Below are positions 1 to 13,418 of a DNA stretch of 64,000 nucleotides, piece after piece. The translations under genes were made by a program, and so were the position numbers. Below the pieces are notes generated by a model. It was given only the letters and a program-made list of their open reading frames with translations. It made no database searches and was not told the DNA's origin. The first letter of the stretch is position 1; each line of letters begins with the position of its first letter. The stretch lies in the NCBI RefSeq assembly GCF_018294505.1, contig NC_057795.1, positions 224,987,193-225,051,192 of the forward strand, written 5' to 3'. Origin of the DNA: Triticum aestivum (taxonomy: Eukaryota; Streptophyta; Magnoliopsida; Poales; Poaceae).

Positions 1-1146
1 CCGACAAGGGCTCTTGTACCTATGTGAGAACCACATATGCCTCCATGTATCTCCTCCAACAACTTCTGTCCATCTTCCCTGGTAATGCACTTAAATTTCA
101 CTCCATTGGGTTGCTTTCTGCACCGGATGTTATCCACAAACTGGTACATACTTGACTGACGAACTACTTCTTCAGCTTGCTCTTGCTCTTTGGGAAGTTC
201 TCCTGTTTGGAGAAACTAAACTACCTATTGCACCCATGTTGGATCTTGGGGCTCGACGACAAGGACTAAAGGCATCTCTTCATCTAAGGGAGCACTGGTC
301 TCATCGGCAAGTATCTATAATTTTGCACGAGACCACAACTCACCTGAAGCGGTATCGATGTTCCCGGCAACCACTTGCCGATGGCTTCTGGGAGCTCTGC
401 CGAAAAGTTGTCACCGGTACTTATCTTCGTCCTCTTCTTGGCTCTCGTTAATAGGGTAATTGTGGGTCGAGTCAAGTGGATCACAAAAGTTCCTGGTTCC
501 AGAGGTAGCTTTTAGAAATCACACTTTCACAGCTAATCAACAATGTTGTTTTCCGCACAAGGGACATGCTCTGTTTGTAGACAGCCAAAGTGTTCTTCCA
601 ACTTTCTCTCACTTCATCCGCGTACGTTTCCATCAACGAGCTCTGGTAGTCCTTGTTCACTTGCTTCACTATAAGTTGTGAATCTCCGTAGACGATCAAA
701 TTTTTGATTCCCAACTCTACCGCAATTCTGAGGCCCGCAACCAGTCCCTCATACTCAACAGTATTGTTGGTAGCATCCTCCCGGGGGAAATGCATTTGAA
801 CCATGTACTTGAGATGCTCTCCAGTGGGAGCGATAAGCATCACCCTAGCACCAGCGCCTTGCAGCGAGAAAGCACCATCAAAGTACATGATCCAATTCTT
901 CTCAGTTTCCTTCCCGGGGAGTGCTGACTACTGGACCTCATCATCTGGTGTTGGCGTCCATTCCACAATGAATTCGGCCAAGGCTCTAGTCTGGATGGTT
1001 GATTTACTCTCAAACTTGAGTGGAAAGCTTGACAACTCCAATGCCCATTCCACTATTCTTCCGGTTGCCTCTAGATGCCTAAGAATGCACAGCAATGGAA
1101 AGTGGGTGACCACCGTAATCTCATGTGCTTGAAAATAGTGGCGCAG
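1..1146 (-). pseudogene. Tat-like gypsy pol relic, RNase H and integrase N-terminus
   Basis: This is the downstream part of a Ty3-gypsy polyprotein read on the minus strand; the upstream part is at 27982-29207. RNase H occupies about 1146-481, with catalytic-type motifs MYFDGA, TVEYEGL and VYGDSQL. One in-frame TAG at 928-930 separates the RT-RNase H linker (HYFQAHEITVV, ALAEFIVEWTP) from the RNase H core. Below 480 the frame shifts and carries stops. Near 250-1 another frame shows the start of an integrase zinc-binding domain, EEIHGGICGSHIGTRALV, which runs off the left edge. The split falls between the codons read as SRKLR and HYFQAH, and the CGCAG target duplication flanks it. The family is inferred from motifs. 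It is not functional. Confidence 0.88.
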
Positions 1147-1685
1147 TGTGGCACCCCGGCTCAGAGAAATCGGAAAGCCCCGTATTCCAACCCAGAGATA
1201 GAGGAGAAGTCTCTGGAATACAACACAGCTTGACATAGAACAAATAAACTCGTATTACAAGAATAAATACAAAGGTATGATGTTACAAAGGTTCACATCA
1301 GCACGGCGACACTACGCCTGCGATACTACACTTGCTCTATGCTAGCAGCGGAACAACTCGTAGCAGCGGAAACCTTCTAGCAGCAGAACAACGACGAAGA
1401 TGGTGAACTCCACTCCGCAGGGAGTCTGGCTGGGACACGATCTAGCTCGCACGAAAGGAAACCACGACAAGCAATCAAGCAATCACGGCATCTCCTGCAA
1501 TCTGGCATGACACGCCAGGTTAGTACATTGAATGTACTTGCAAGCTCACAACAACCAAAAACATCAAGGCAAGAAAACAAATAGCATTAGGCAGGTTAAT
1601 TAAATTAACAGCTACCATGATATAACAGCAACTCCTAAGCATGATATGAATCTACTACAATACTGATAAATCTCCATCTCTCAAA

Positions 1686-1985
1686 CCGTGATCCTTACGG
1701 AGATCACAACCACGACCAATATTTGGCCTCAAACCATGATCCTTACGGCGATCACAACCACGAGCAATAAATGGCCCATGATCCTTACGATGATCACAAC
1801 CACGACCAATAAATGGCCCGTGATCCTTACGGCGATCACAACCACGACCAATAAATGGCTCGTGATCCTTATGGCGATCACAACCATGTCCAATAAATAG
1901 CCCATGATCCTTACGGCGATCACAACCATGACCAATAAATGGCCCATGATCCTTCCGGCGATCACAACCACGACCAATACTTGGC
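1686..1985. repeat. 42-bp minisatellite inside the LTR, about 7 copies
   Basis: Units begin near 1687, 1735, 1776, 1818, 1860, 1902 and 1944. Each holds a palindromic core of the type TGATCCTTACGGCGATCA followed by CAACCACGACCAATAAATGG. Because 42 is a multiple of three, several frames stay open as 14-residue repeats (RRKDHGPFIGRGCD). These are repeat artefacts rather than proteins. The other LTR carries the same array at 23849-24150. Confidence 0.95.
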
Positions 1986-4070
1986 CAATCTGTACTGCTC
2001 CAAATATCCACATATCCATCACCTATAAGTCATTCCGTCATGTGAGTGTTGATTGAAGGGTGTACCCTAGTACGAACCCATGCCCATGACCGAGGACACT
2101 CCTATCGATATGTTAAAGATACACTCTGAAGAGGTAGTGCACTATACCCACACCACAGAACCCATGGCCTCGCACTCCCATTCGGGTGGACCAACCGCGT
2201 TCCGACAAAACCGTTCTACTGCCATGACACTCTCCCGGCCACTCCGACTCACTCCCCTCTGGGCTAAGTCATGGGTGGCCCCATGTCTACCACAAGAAAC
2301 AACGACCACCGTCGTGACCCGATCCACACTGGGACCCGTGCGCAAAAAAATCACAACAGGCTCACAAGGTTATGCCTGCTTACCGGGCCAGGGTACAACA
2401 CGCCCATAACCTTCCCTAGTTGGAGGAACCGGCGAGAGGCACGACAATAGACCGCATTAGGGCCATCCCATACCGGCATATGTGGTTGCACTGGAAAGGT
2501 CCAGTTCAGCGGCACCTGACCAACTTAATGACGGAATTTATCCCCAAAAATATAGCCATGATAACTGATACTCTGATGTCAACCATCAAGCTATAATCCA
2601 GGTCATAGCAATATCCAAGCATAATATCATCATCTGAAAATACTCCGAGGATAGCACAACACTACTACCATGTTGAATCTGACAACAATAATACTACTAC
2701 TCCAATATGCAAGAACAAGTTATCCAACTATGATCCACATGTAAACAACATCTCCGAAAATAATACTCCAAGCAACAGAACATCAACTATCATCATGAAG
2801 GTAATCATACTAACCACTAATAATCCAAAGGTAGCATGACATCCAAAGTAATACTCCAAAATATACTAACAGATATCATCCTGAAAGAAACATAACACCA
2901 GCCACTAATACTCCAATTGCAACATGATACTCATCAACTACAAACATAACTCCTAGTACTCCAAACAATAGCATGGCAATAACAAGATCAAAATAATACT
3001 ACAAGAAAATGCCATGCACAGAGTAATGTTGCTAAAGCAATATTTTAAACAAGTTCAAAATGAAATCAACCATGTCACTGCATTAGAGTGATGCAAATGG
3101 AGGGTGTGGCTTGCCTGGGGTGGAAGAAAGCACCGGGAGAAAGTGCAAATAGCTTGCGGAAATGAATCGCCGGAAATCATTCTCTCTCGGAGGGGGCTGA
3201 TTAAGGGCAAGGGCATAATGGTCATTTTCAATATGCCAAAACATAATGAAGGTGACACCAAGAGAAAGGGCTCGACGAAACGAAGAAGTGAGCGTTGGTT
3301 TCACCTGATTTGGAGCTACGGTTAAAAAGTTATGAGGGGTTGAAGTTCAGGGACTTTTCTGCAAAAATAATATTCACAGTCGGGTCCCTGAGTGGATAAG
3401 GCAGACACGTAAAGTTAGAAATACGCTTTCGGTTAGTGAAAACATAAAACGGAAATACACTTTCACTTATCTGACGTGGCGGGGCTGGTCAGCGCGTGTG
3501 GCCTACAGGTGGGTCCGCCACTTATCCACGTGGCAGGGGTGGGGCCGGCCTCTGGGTCGCTGACGCCTGGGGCCCATGGGTTCTACGCGCTGGTCAACTC
3601 CCTCCACTGCCTCATCCTTCTTCTTCCCCGTGTCTGCTCGCTGGACAGGGAGTGGGTCGACGGCACTGGCGGGATTCTGGCTAGCTCCGGCCACCAATTG
3701 AGATGCCGCAACCACTAAAGAACTCAGGAGGCTGCCGCGCCTCCGTTACATGGACACAAGACTAACAGAGATGCCCGGAGTGGTGACCGGTGAGAGACTG
3801 GCGGGCGAGGTCGTCGGCCGAGATGGATGCTAGTGATGTGGTTGCTCCGGAGGAGAAACGAAGAGGTGGGGAGGATTAGAGGGTCGAGGAGACCCCTCTG
3901 GTGGTGGTAGGAGAGCGCGGAGAGCTTCGGTTGGCGCAAATTTAGCCGAGGCTGTGCAGTGGCCATGGCGGCAATGGACGACAATGAGAGCTCCTCGAGC
4001 TTAACTAAGAGGCTAGGCGAGGTCCAGGGAGAGAGGCAAGGCTGCTGGAGTGCTCGGATGGCTCGAGGAA

Positions 4071-4084
4071 GGGATATATATAGG
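4071..4084 (-). promoter_or_regulatory. TATA box of the 3' LTR
   Basis: On the minus strand the sequence reads CCTATATATATCCC inside a GC-rich LTR. The matching position in the other LTR (26269-26279) has CCTATATATAG. Conservation in both LTRs and location within the LTR on the element strand support it as the LTR promoter's TATA box. No activity is implied. Confidence 0.6.
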
Positions 4085-5783
4085 CGGGGCTAGGGAGGCC
4101 GAGCTGGCACAGTCACGGACGCATGTCCGGCGCCACAGACGCGTGTGCTCGTGCATGAGCTCGGGGAAGGCGACGGGGGAGGCACATGGCGGAAGCTCGC
4201 GGGGTAGAAGAGGTCGAGGGACGCAAGGAGGAAGACGATGCCGATGAACCGAGCCAAACGCCACTATACGCCCGTGGGCATACGGCGGTTTGCATCGGTA
4301 AGCAAGCTGCCAGAGCGGGAGAGGGGTCCAGGGGAACGGCGAAGACGCGGGGAAGCCACTGGTCATGCTCACGCGCGCGAAGACGACGAGAGGAGGAGGG
4401 GGTCCAGCACAAACAGCCACTGGACGCGGCCACTGCACACAGAGCGCGTGCATAGGCATGCCATTGTCTTGGTCACCGCATGCACTCGCATCAAGAGGGT
4501 CAAATGGCTGGCAAGTGTTGTCTAGTGGTATGTCCTTCGAAGGGTGGTTTCAACCGTGGTGGTAACTTGGTTAAAACTGCTACAGTTAAATGGTTATCAC
4601 CCTCTGAAGTTTACTGCAATAAACTTGGGTCAACAATGGTGATCAACAGGAAGGGTTTTCGGAGCAATGGAGTTGTCTGCGAGGTTGAGGTAAAGAAGGA
4701 CTTTAATCCTGGTAAGTTTGAGGAGAAATGGATCAATATTTACTGTAGTTGCTTCACAACTGCATTTTTGGTCTAGAAATGAAGATCAACAAGATGCACA
4801 TGGAGTGTCAACTTGAGCTCAAATTGGGCAAGGATTGATCATTTCGTCATATGAAGATGCTCAAAGAGTCTCGTACCATTTGGCAAAGCCAAACTGGTAC
4901 TTGCTTCACAAACATCTCCTCTGGACAGAAACCTGGAATAATATTGGTGTTGAAATGGATCAATAAAATGATGCCAAATTGGCTGGAGAGATGTTTTATG
5001 GGTAAAAGAATGATCTGGTAATTTATCAGGATTTTTGAAGCAATATAAAATGCACTTGCTTCACAACCTGAAAATAATGCCAGAATCAAAGATTTGCTCC
5101 TGTGCTCACATAGATGATTGTATGGGGCTGCAAATGGGTGGAGGGGTTTAATATGAGCATATTAAGGAGTGTGCAAAATTTCAACTCATTTCGATACTCC
5201 TAGCTAGTACTTCCTTCACAAAGCCTTCTATCTGACAGAAACTTTGAAAATTCACTGAGGAAGATTGGCTAGGCAAATAAATTTGAACTTGTGCATGGGG
5301 CAATTATTTGGAAATATAAACATGCCTAAAAAGGTTGGGAGCCACTAGGAAAAATATAAATGACACTTCCTTCACAAAGTGCCATTTAGGGCAGAATAGA
5401 AAAAGGAATATTGGGGAATTATTTTTGAACTAGACAAGGCAATGTTTGGGAATATTTGAGCTATATATGACCCAAAGGAATTATGAGAATTATTTGGGGA
5501 TTTTTGGATGGACAGAAATATAGGTTGCCTCACAACCTAGGGCAGATAGGGTTATTCCTTTAATAGAAAAAGGAATTTTCCCTAGAAAACGAGTTTATGG
5601 TTTGGCCAAGGAGTGAAGTGACATGATCTTTGGCAAGGTTTTGAGAATGATGAGCCACTTGGGAGGGCAAATGAGGATGATTTCCCAGGTGGCAAGGCCA
5701 CAGAACCACTCCGAAAAGAAAAACAGAGCAAAAACCAAATAAATCAAAAGAAAAAGAAAAGGGCCAAAATCCAGGCTTTTACA

Positions 5784-5800
5784 AACCTTCCCCCCTTAAA
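5784..5800 (-). other. Polypurine tract
   Basis: On the minus strand this reads TTTAAGGGGGGAAGGTT directly before the 3' LTR start. It is the expected plus-strand DNA synthesis primer and confirms that the element runs on the minus strand. Confidence 0.85.
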
Positions 5801-8800
5801 GAAATCTCGTCCTTGAGATTTGGTTGCTCAAGGAACAAGTATGACTTGAGGACACCGTTTCCAACTCGGGTATCCTTTTTCCTTTATTTATTGTTCCCAC
5901 AAGAATTTCAGATGATCAACTTACCTTGCTCTAGGGTGGTTTGCTTCACCTTTCCACAAATTCTGACGGGTCTTTGCTCATATACCAAATCTTTTTGTTG
6001 ACGTGAATTTTCCTCATATCTGCGGTGGTATCCAATGGACCTAAGCATAATTTTTTTTCCTTTGGTCATGAAAACCTTTTAACTTCCGCCATGGGGTTGC
6101 TTCAAATAAATGCATGTCTTCTGGATTCCATAAATGCTGAGAATTATCATGGCCATCTTCTGACGGGATCTAACTGCTCATAGGTGGCACTGATTGATCT
6201 TGATTTATTTCTTTTGCTTGAGCATGAGATATTTACCAAAGATTAGACTGCCTGCTGTTGTGAGCAATATAACAGTGCATGGAGTTATAGCTGTGTCAAA
6301 ACTCAATTATTTACATCTTGAGCCTGGCCCGACAGGGGCAGACGAACAATTGCTTTCCCTGATAGACTGACCATGTACTTGATTCTGTCTGTGAGTATAC
6401 CAGGTCTGAGCTGATTGTTCGGCTTTTGATTTTTTTTCATGTGGTCGATATACCCATCTGTGGTAACAGGCTGTGATATGCTCTTCATGCTGCCGTCGAA
6501 GTCAAGCTGTGGGGCTTGCAAAGAATTCTTGGTTCTGACTGAATAGACTTGGATATTCCACACTAACCATGTCAAGAGGGTCAGCAGGATATGAAAACCT
6601 CGTAAATAGAGTAGGTCGCTGAGAGTATGCCTTTGTGGATCCATATGGAATTATGGCTTTCAACTGACTTGGGTATCCGGACCCTGATGGTCATGCAAAA
6701 ATCACCATACCTTGCTGTCAGTCTCATCCTTTTTACGGTCATGATTTTCTTTGTCAGGATACCGTATTGAAATATCTTGGCCACACTTGTCCTTGATTCT
6801 TCGTATGACCATGGACGCGATTAGTGCAATATTTTTGACATTAGTCCTTGTGCTTGTTTTTTGACCTGGGTCCACACACATATGCCATATACCTGGGGTT
6901 TGTAGCTGTACGAAGCTCATTGTTGAGGCCAATCATAATAAGGTGACAATGTTTTATGACATCTCCTTGTCAGTTGCAGGAACAATGACCTTGGTGACCA
7001 TTGTCAAAACTATTGATTTTGGTGATGTCATCTCTAGATCTTGTCGATCCTTGCAACTCAGGAGATGTATCTCTGCTTTTTTTCCTTTGCCTGACTAGGG
7101 AGGTTGTTGAATCCTTACTTTTCTTAGGTATATCTGTTGGATCACTGTCGCATCTCTTATGAGTGACTGATATGACTGGGATGCATGCTCACCATATATA
7201 AGAAGGATATGCCATCGAACACTCGATCCTTGTGGTAGGCATCTGTTTTGTCTGAATTTTACCTCTGACAAAATTATTGCAAATCAGGTCCTTGAGCGGT
7301 ACTGCCATACATCGGCAACTCATCATATAATCTCTAAGGACGGTGCAATATTGTGATACTGACGCAGACTGGGCGGCTTACAAGAGAAGCCATCCGAGTA
7401 GCTTGCTGAGGAATACTTGTTAATTTCTGCTCAAATCTTCTGTCTGGGTATCATGCAGAAGAAGGCTCTGTAGCTTACACATGAAGCTTGGTCTAATTAT
7501 TGTGCTGGAGAAGCCTGAGTTCCGTACTTGAGAAGCTTCTCCTCAGGTTTGCTTGTTGAGAAAAATTCATTTCCGTCTGTCAGAAGCCTTTACTGAGGTG
7601 TCTTGCTATGAAAGACTGGGCATCGTGGGCCGGAAATTGTTTGCATATCATGCTGATGTAAATTGAGGAGCCTTGCATCATAAATGTCTTCCAATAGCGT
7701 GTGGACGAAGACTGGGTTTCTTATATCCAAAACTTCATACTGATATGCAGACTGAAATCCATACACATGCCCTTAATATTCTGAGGCTGATTATTTGCAT
7801 GAGAAAAATGGTTTGACCGTCCTTGAGCATATCACATTCTGACTTTATTTTGGATGATAACATATTTCAAACATCATTCATTGTTGAGCCAAAATTTTCT
7901 ATATGATCCATACATCTGTCTAAAAATATACCGTTGGTCTTATAACTGACTTGTCTTCCTGCTAGCTGGATAATAAATGTTGTGAGGATTTGGTACTGAT
8001 GGGGACTTGATGCTGATAATCAATTCAATACACCATTGGTATTCTGAGCAGATATTAATGCCATAATGCAGTTGACTGGGTAGACCAAAATGTTGAGCTG
8101 AGCTTTTTCCAAATATTTGAACTCCTTATTGCTTCTTCAAGTCCTGTGTCAGTTGATGAGCAACTCTTTATAGGGGAAAATAATGTAACACCGGGGCCCA
8201 AAAAGAAAGAAGCACAAGAAAACTCAACTAAACAAAAGCACACAACAAGAATCAATTCATATACAATCAATGTCACATATTACTGCTAGTCACACCATAT
8301 GCATGCCTACTTAAGCACACAAGTTTCAGGGCATCTCCGGTTCTACGATCTAGCATGCTATGATGATGTGCACGAGGACGAATAAATGTGTGGAAGAATT
8401 GGTGTAAACAGCGCTACACCAAGTGCTAGCTTAGCCAGGTGTCAACATGAACTAGCTCGGGAGCGAGGACGTACTCGGTAATCATGCAATGGGAGACGAA
8501 GGTCGCAACCACATTATTATCAAGCGTACGGAAAAAAATCCGTACTCATCCAAGAAATAGGATAGCCGGGAAAAATTGAGGCTGCTGACATTGCCCTTTC
8601 TTGATAACTAAGAACGACAAAATAAAAGAACGATCCGGGATAGAAGCATTTCCATCACCGAAATGATAGACGTGACTGGAAGGAAGACATCGGCGCAATA
8701 CCTGACCAACATTTTTGCAAACAGTGTCGAGATCACATGGCATCACTCTGCTGGAACAGAGATGACACCAAACACTGAAAGAAAAAAGAACTAGGGAAAT

Positions 8801-8842
8801 GCAAAGGTTGAGCTGTAGTGGATCCGAACCGATGCCAGCTAC
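5801..8842 (-). other. Gene-free interior of the non-autonomous element
   Basis: About 3 kb of moderately AT-rich sequence with only short, unrelated open frames (none above about 115 codons) and no retroelement protein motif in six frames. It continues across the nested insertion at 23134-23290. The length and lack of coding fit a large retrotransposon derivative. Bases 8838-8842 (GCTAC) are the left copy of the nested element's target duplication. Confidence 0.75.
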
Positions 8843-11800
8843 TGTCACATCCTAGTTAGCCATGCATTAGAGTGTTGCATCATGTTTACTCTTTCATCAG
8901 AAACTTGAAATGGGGATCTGTGAAACCCTCAGAATCTTTTTGAAAATGATCCAAATAAAAATTTCTCCAAAAGGATCCAAGAAAATGCTCATGATGCCCT
9001 CTGAAAATATTGGACAGAGATAAAAATCAAACCAATATTTTTAGTGGCTCATGGACATTTATTTTGGGCATTTGGAATTAATGCATAATTATTTGCATTG
9101 GAAATATATTATTATATATATTAATATATGTCCAAATATTATGCCATTGATAAAGGAGCTCTGGAATAATATATATAGCTCCTGCAAAAATTGGCATAAG
9201 TTAAATAAATGATTTAATATATTATTCAAATCAAAACAAATGTCAGAAATTAGAAAAACAGAAATAAATAACAGGAGGAGCTTACCTGGGCTCCTCCACT
9301 GTGCGGCCCAGCCAGCTGGCCGGCCCAGCCAGCAGCCGGCCCAGCCTACCTCCCTCCTCTGTCGTCTTCGTCCCGACAGAGGGAGGGGAGTGTGGCCGGC
9401 GCGAGCGCGCGCCACCGCGCCACGCCACCTCTCTCCCTGCCTGCCTGCCCTCCCTCTCCTCGCCTCGATGCCCTGGACGACGCCACGCCTCCCCCCTGCT
9501 CTCTCTCACTCTCCCCCGGCTCTCCCCTCCTCTCCCTCGCTCTCTCTCTCACACGGCCGAACACCACCGTCGCCGCCGTTCGCCACAGCAGCCGTCTCCG
9601 GCCACCCCTCGCTCCCCCGACTAGCTCAGAAGCTCCGCCACGAGCCCCTCTTCCTCCCCACCGCTCCACAGCTCCCCGGAAGCCCTGCATCGCCGCCACG
9701 TCGTCGTTCCCCTCTTCGGGCTCCGACCGTCGTCGCCGTCGAATTCGCCGTCTCCAGCGCGTCCCCGAGCCCGCTAACCATCCCTGCAGCTCCGCGGTGA
9801 GCCCCCGGATCGTTTCCCCCTTCTCCCCTGGTCTCTTTCGACCTCTAGGCCCTAGCCCCACCTTGGCCGAGAGCTCCACGCCGCCGGCGATGTCGCCGTC
9901 GTGGCCACGGTCACCGTAGCACCCAACCGAGCGCACTATCGTGCTCCCCACCTCACCAGGAGCACGCAGCGCGCACTAACACCTCCCCAAACCCCCTGCA
10001 ACGTCGATTCCAACCGCACCCGAACTCCGGCAGCCGCAGCCGAGCTCGCCGCCGTCGACTCCGGCCACCCCAGGGCCAGCCACGGCCACCGTCCGACGCG
10101 CCGTCGAGCTAGCTATCCAACGCACCTAGCCGCACGCCGTTTGGAGCACCACAGAGGAAACCCGAGGCCCCTGCACGCCGCGGACCTCGCCGGCGACTAA
10201 CCGCCGGCGGGTTTGACCTGTCCGACCTGAGGTTTGACCCCCCCAGGGTCACTGACGCGTGGGCCCTGTCGGACAGGTGGTTAGTTAGTACTAATTACCG
10301 TTAGTCGACCCCCCCCTGACACTGACTAGTGGGCCCCAGCGCCACTAATTAGTAATTAGGATTAAATTAACCATGTTTAACCCCCCTGTCACTGACGTGT
10401 GGGCCCCACACGTCAGGTTTGACTTCAGCCAGCCGCAGTTGACCACTGACGTCATGCTGACGTCATGCTGGCGCAATAATTATAATTTCTGGATTTAGTT
10501 TAAATCAGGAAATTCCAGAATATTATTTAAACTTCAAAAATTCATAACTTTTATTCTGTAACTCCAAATTGGACAAATTATATATGAAAAATGATCAGAA
10601 AAATCCAATCTATCCATCTGTACTATTTTCATGCATGATCAAACAAGTTAAATTGATGTTTCAAGCAGAACAAGGAAAAGCACTTAAAGAGACCATGCTT
10701 GAGTTTGAAATTTGAATCTTTGATTCAAATTTGTTCAAACCCCTCTGGTTTTAGTTGCATTAGCCCAACACACTCATATTGCCATGTTTCATGCATGCAT
10801 CATATTGTTGCACATTGTTTGGTAATGCTTGTGTATCGATGTCCTTTGCGACAGGTTCTGCCTCCGAGGAGTACCGTGATTACCCTAACGAAGAACCGTA
10901 TCAGTGCATCGAACCATCAGGCAAGCAACCAACCATGTGATCATATCGATACAATCCCATGTTCTCGCTCCTGCTCTCTTTTACTGCATTAAGACAACGC
11001 GTTTCAAACTGCTGTGTGCCACGGTAGTTGAACCCATTTCCTCTGCATGACCTGTCATTGCCACAGTAACTAGATGAAACCCACTAGCATGTGTAGGAGT
11101 TGATTGAGCCATATGTATGTGTTGTTCCTACCTTGCTATGCCTGCTATGCTTAGAGTCGTGTCAGGTCTGGTTCATCTGGGTGATGGGCTAGAGTGAAAT
11201 GATTATGTCGGTAATGAGAGTGGTGTGGTGAACACGATTTGGTAAAGGTATCGATGAGAGGCCATGTAGGAGTACATGGTGGGTTGTTTCATTGAAGCCG
11301 ACCTTAAGCACTGAGATCTGTATATGTGATTTAAGATACAGCTACTACCATGCATTGGGCCCTGAAATATGACCCCGCTCGACTTCTTATTCACCCTAGC
11401 TCTCTGTCCAGGAGTTGCAAGTAGTTTCTGGTGTTTGTAGCCTACTGGAGGCCGTGGACAGCGCTGGCCGTAGGGGTGGGCTGTGATGCGGTAGGTACGT
11501 GGCCGGGTGTACCGAATACCCGTTAGGTATCTCGGGAACCCTGTTCACATCGTTCGGGGCCGTATGGGAAACCTCGGCCGGACTCCCTGCGGATGGAACC
11601 TGAATAGGCGATAAACCTGGACTAGAGGCTTAGGTGTTTAGGTAGGTCGTGGTCTACACCCACGTCGGCTTTCGCTTGAAGTCTGCCGAGCACATGTCGT
11701 GTGCAGACGCTAAGTGGTGGAAACATGTATGAAGAAGTACACCCCTGCAGGGTTAACATGATCTATTCGAATAGCCGCGTCCGCGGTAAAGGACTACTTG

Positions 11801-12977
11801 GTTGCCTATACAGTTCATAGACAAGTAAATGGAAACTACTAAAAGCCTCAAGATAAGTGTGAGTGCCGAGGATGGCTCTTCCGTAGGAAGACGGAGGTGG
11901 ATCCTCGGTAGTGTATTGAAGTGGTGAGTAGTGGACTCGTGTGCGCAAAACCATTTCAAGTTGGAATATCGTAGGATAGCCTAGCCAAGAGTCAAAGCTG
12001 GCTTGCTGCAATAACTCCACCAACCCTTCTTGATACTATGCATGTATGTAGGATCTGATGTAAGTCTTGCTGACTACCTTTGTACTCATGTTGCTATAAT
12101 CTACATTTTTACAGAAGACGCTGCAACCCCTTCTGATGGGTTCTATGTAGACGTTGACATCAACGAGTAGGCTAAAGACCCAGGTGGTGACCCTGAGCTT
12201 GTGAAGGACCACGTAGTATAGCTAGGCTTTCCAAGCCTCTTTTATTTTACTAGTTGTCTGTACTCAGACAAGTTACTTCCGCTGCTGGTTTGTATGACTG
12301 TATGACTTGTATGTTGGGTCGTGAGACCCGTACCTTTGTGTATGTTATGTATGGCTCCCTGAGCCTTAAATAAAGTACTTGTGTCGTAGAGTCATGTTGT
12401 GATGCTTCGTTGTATTTGCACATATCGAGCATATTGTGTGTATGATTGAAATGCTTGGTATGTGTGGGATCTGACTATCTAGTTGTTTATCTTTAGTAGC
12501 CTCTCTTACCGGGAAATGTCTCCTAGTGTTACCGCTGAGCCATGGTAGCTTGCTACTGCTCTGGAACACTTAGGCTGGCCGGCATGTGTCCTTCTTCGTT
12601 CCTGTGTCTGTCCCTTCGGGGAAATGTCACGCTTTGAGTACCGGAGTCCTGTTAGCCCGCTACAGCCCGGTTTACCGGAGTCCTGCTAGCCCAGTGCTAC
12701 AGCCCGGACCCACTTGCTGATGACCGACACGTTCGAAGTTGGGTCATGGATGCCTGTCCCTGTAAGTCTGTGCCACTTTGGGTTTACGACTAGTCATGTC
12801 AGCCCGGGCTCTTTATCATATGGATGCTAGCGACACTATCATATACGTGAGCCAAAAGGCGCAAACGGTCCCGGGCAAAGGTAAGGCGACACCCGTGGGA
12901 GCACCGTGCGTGAGGCCGCAAAGTGATATGAAGTGTTGCCGGCTAGATCGATGTGACATCGAGTCGGGGTCCTGACA
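8843..12977 (+). repeat. 5' LTR of the Tekay-like element
   Basis: Begins TGTCACATCCTAG and ends GGGGTCCTGACA. The first 400 bp are AT-rich, with TATA-like runs near 9168-9177. Then comes a very GC-rich, pyrimidine-rich block (about 9290-10200) that resembles a 5' untranslated exon. It is followed by a splice-donor-like CGCG/GTGAGC near 9796 and acceptor-like TTTGCGACAG near 10854. GC-rich open frames here recur in the other LTR with substitutions and stops and are not supported as genes. Confidence 0.95.
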
Positions 12978-12981
12978 GCGT

Positions 12982-12994
12982 TGGCATCAGAGCC
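12982..12994 (+). other. Primer binding site, tRNA-iMet type
   Basis: TGGCATCAGAGCC lies 4 bases after the 5' LTR and differs at one base from TGGTATCAGAGCC, the complement of the plant initiator tRNA-Met 3' end. It primes minus-strand cDNA synthesis in this group. Confidence 0.85.
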
Positions 12995-13418
12995 GGACTG
13001 CCTGTAGGTTCTCCAAGCCAAACTGGTCGATGTTGAGTCTAGAAATTCTTTAGTTATATGTAGGGGAATTGTTTGTGGGTTGGAACGTAAGGCTCTTTTT
13101 ACTCCTTATACCTTATGACTTTCTGATCTGAGTCAGTCCATTCTTCCACCGGGGGTTAAGGATTAAGATCTGTTCTCTCTATCAGGATCACGAGTTACTA
13201 ATCAGTAGTACCTTATAAGTTTGATGGTTACAAGCCTAGTCCAGTTCTACTACCACATTATATTGTTAGAATGGATTCAGAATTTTGATATGATGATGTT
13301 GAGTGTGTACGAAATCCTTTGTCAAATGTCTCAAATCCTTCTTGGGCATTTACAGCTGTTATGCTGCCGAAATTTTGCTAGAAGTTCTAATGCCTTTGCA
13401 TTATGATTGTGCTTCCAG

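Larger units (their letters stand above)
1147..5783 (-). repeat. 3' LTR of the non-autonomous element
   Basis: This 4637-bp LTR matches 23310-27981 along its whole length, with scattered substitutions and small indels. Its plus-strand left end is TGTGGCACCCCGG and its right end is GGCTTTTACA, so on the element strand it begins TGTAAAAGCC. It contains a 42-bp minisatellite and a TATA-like box. Short open frames inside it (for example near 2080-2409, 4013-4525) are not conserved as proteins between the two LTRs and are not genes. Confidence 0.92.

Noticed and set aside
1686..1985. Regular repeats considered as a CRISPR array
   Set aside because: There are no unique spacers; the units are a contiguous minisatellite in a plant retrotransposon LTR.
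1655..2022. Protein-like repeats RGCDRRKDHGPFIG on the minus strand (also 23818-24252)
   Set aside because: The 42-bp period is a multiple of three, so frames stay open by arithmetic. Three frames are open at once.
9240..10200. Long GC-rich open frames on both strands, repeated at 19391-20351, Ser/Pro/Arg-rich
   Set aside because: They lie in the LTR, overlap in several frames on both strands, and owe their length to GC-rich, CT-rich composition. They have no domain, and the related LTR at 63078-63756 does not keep the protein sequence.
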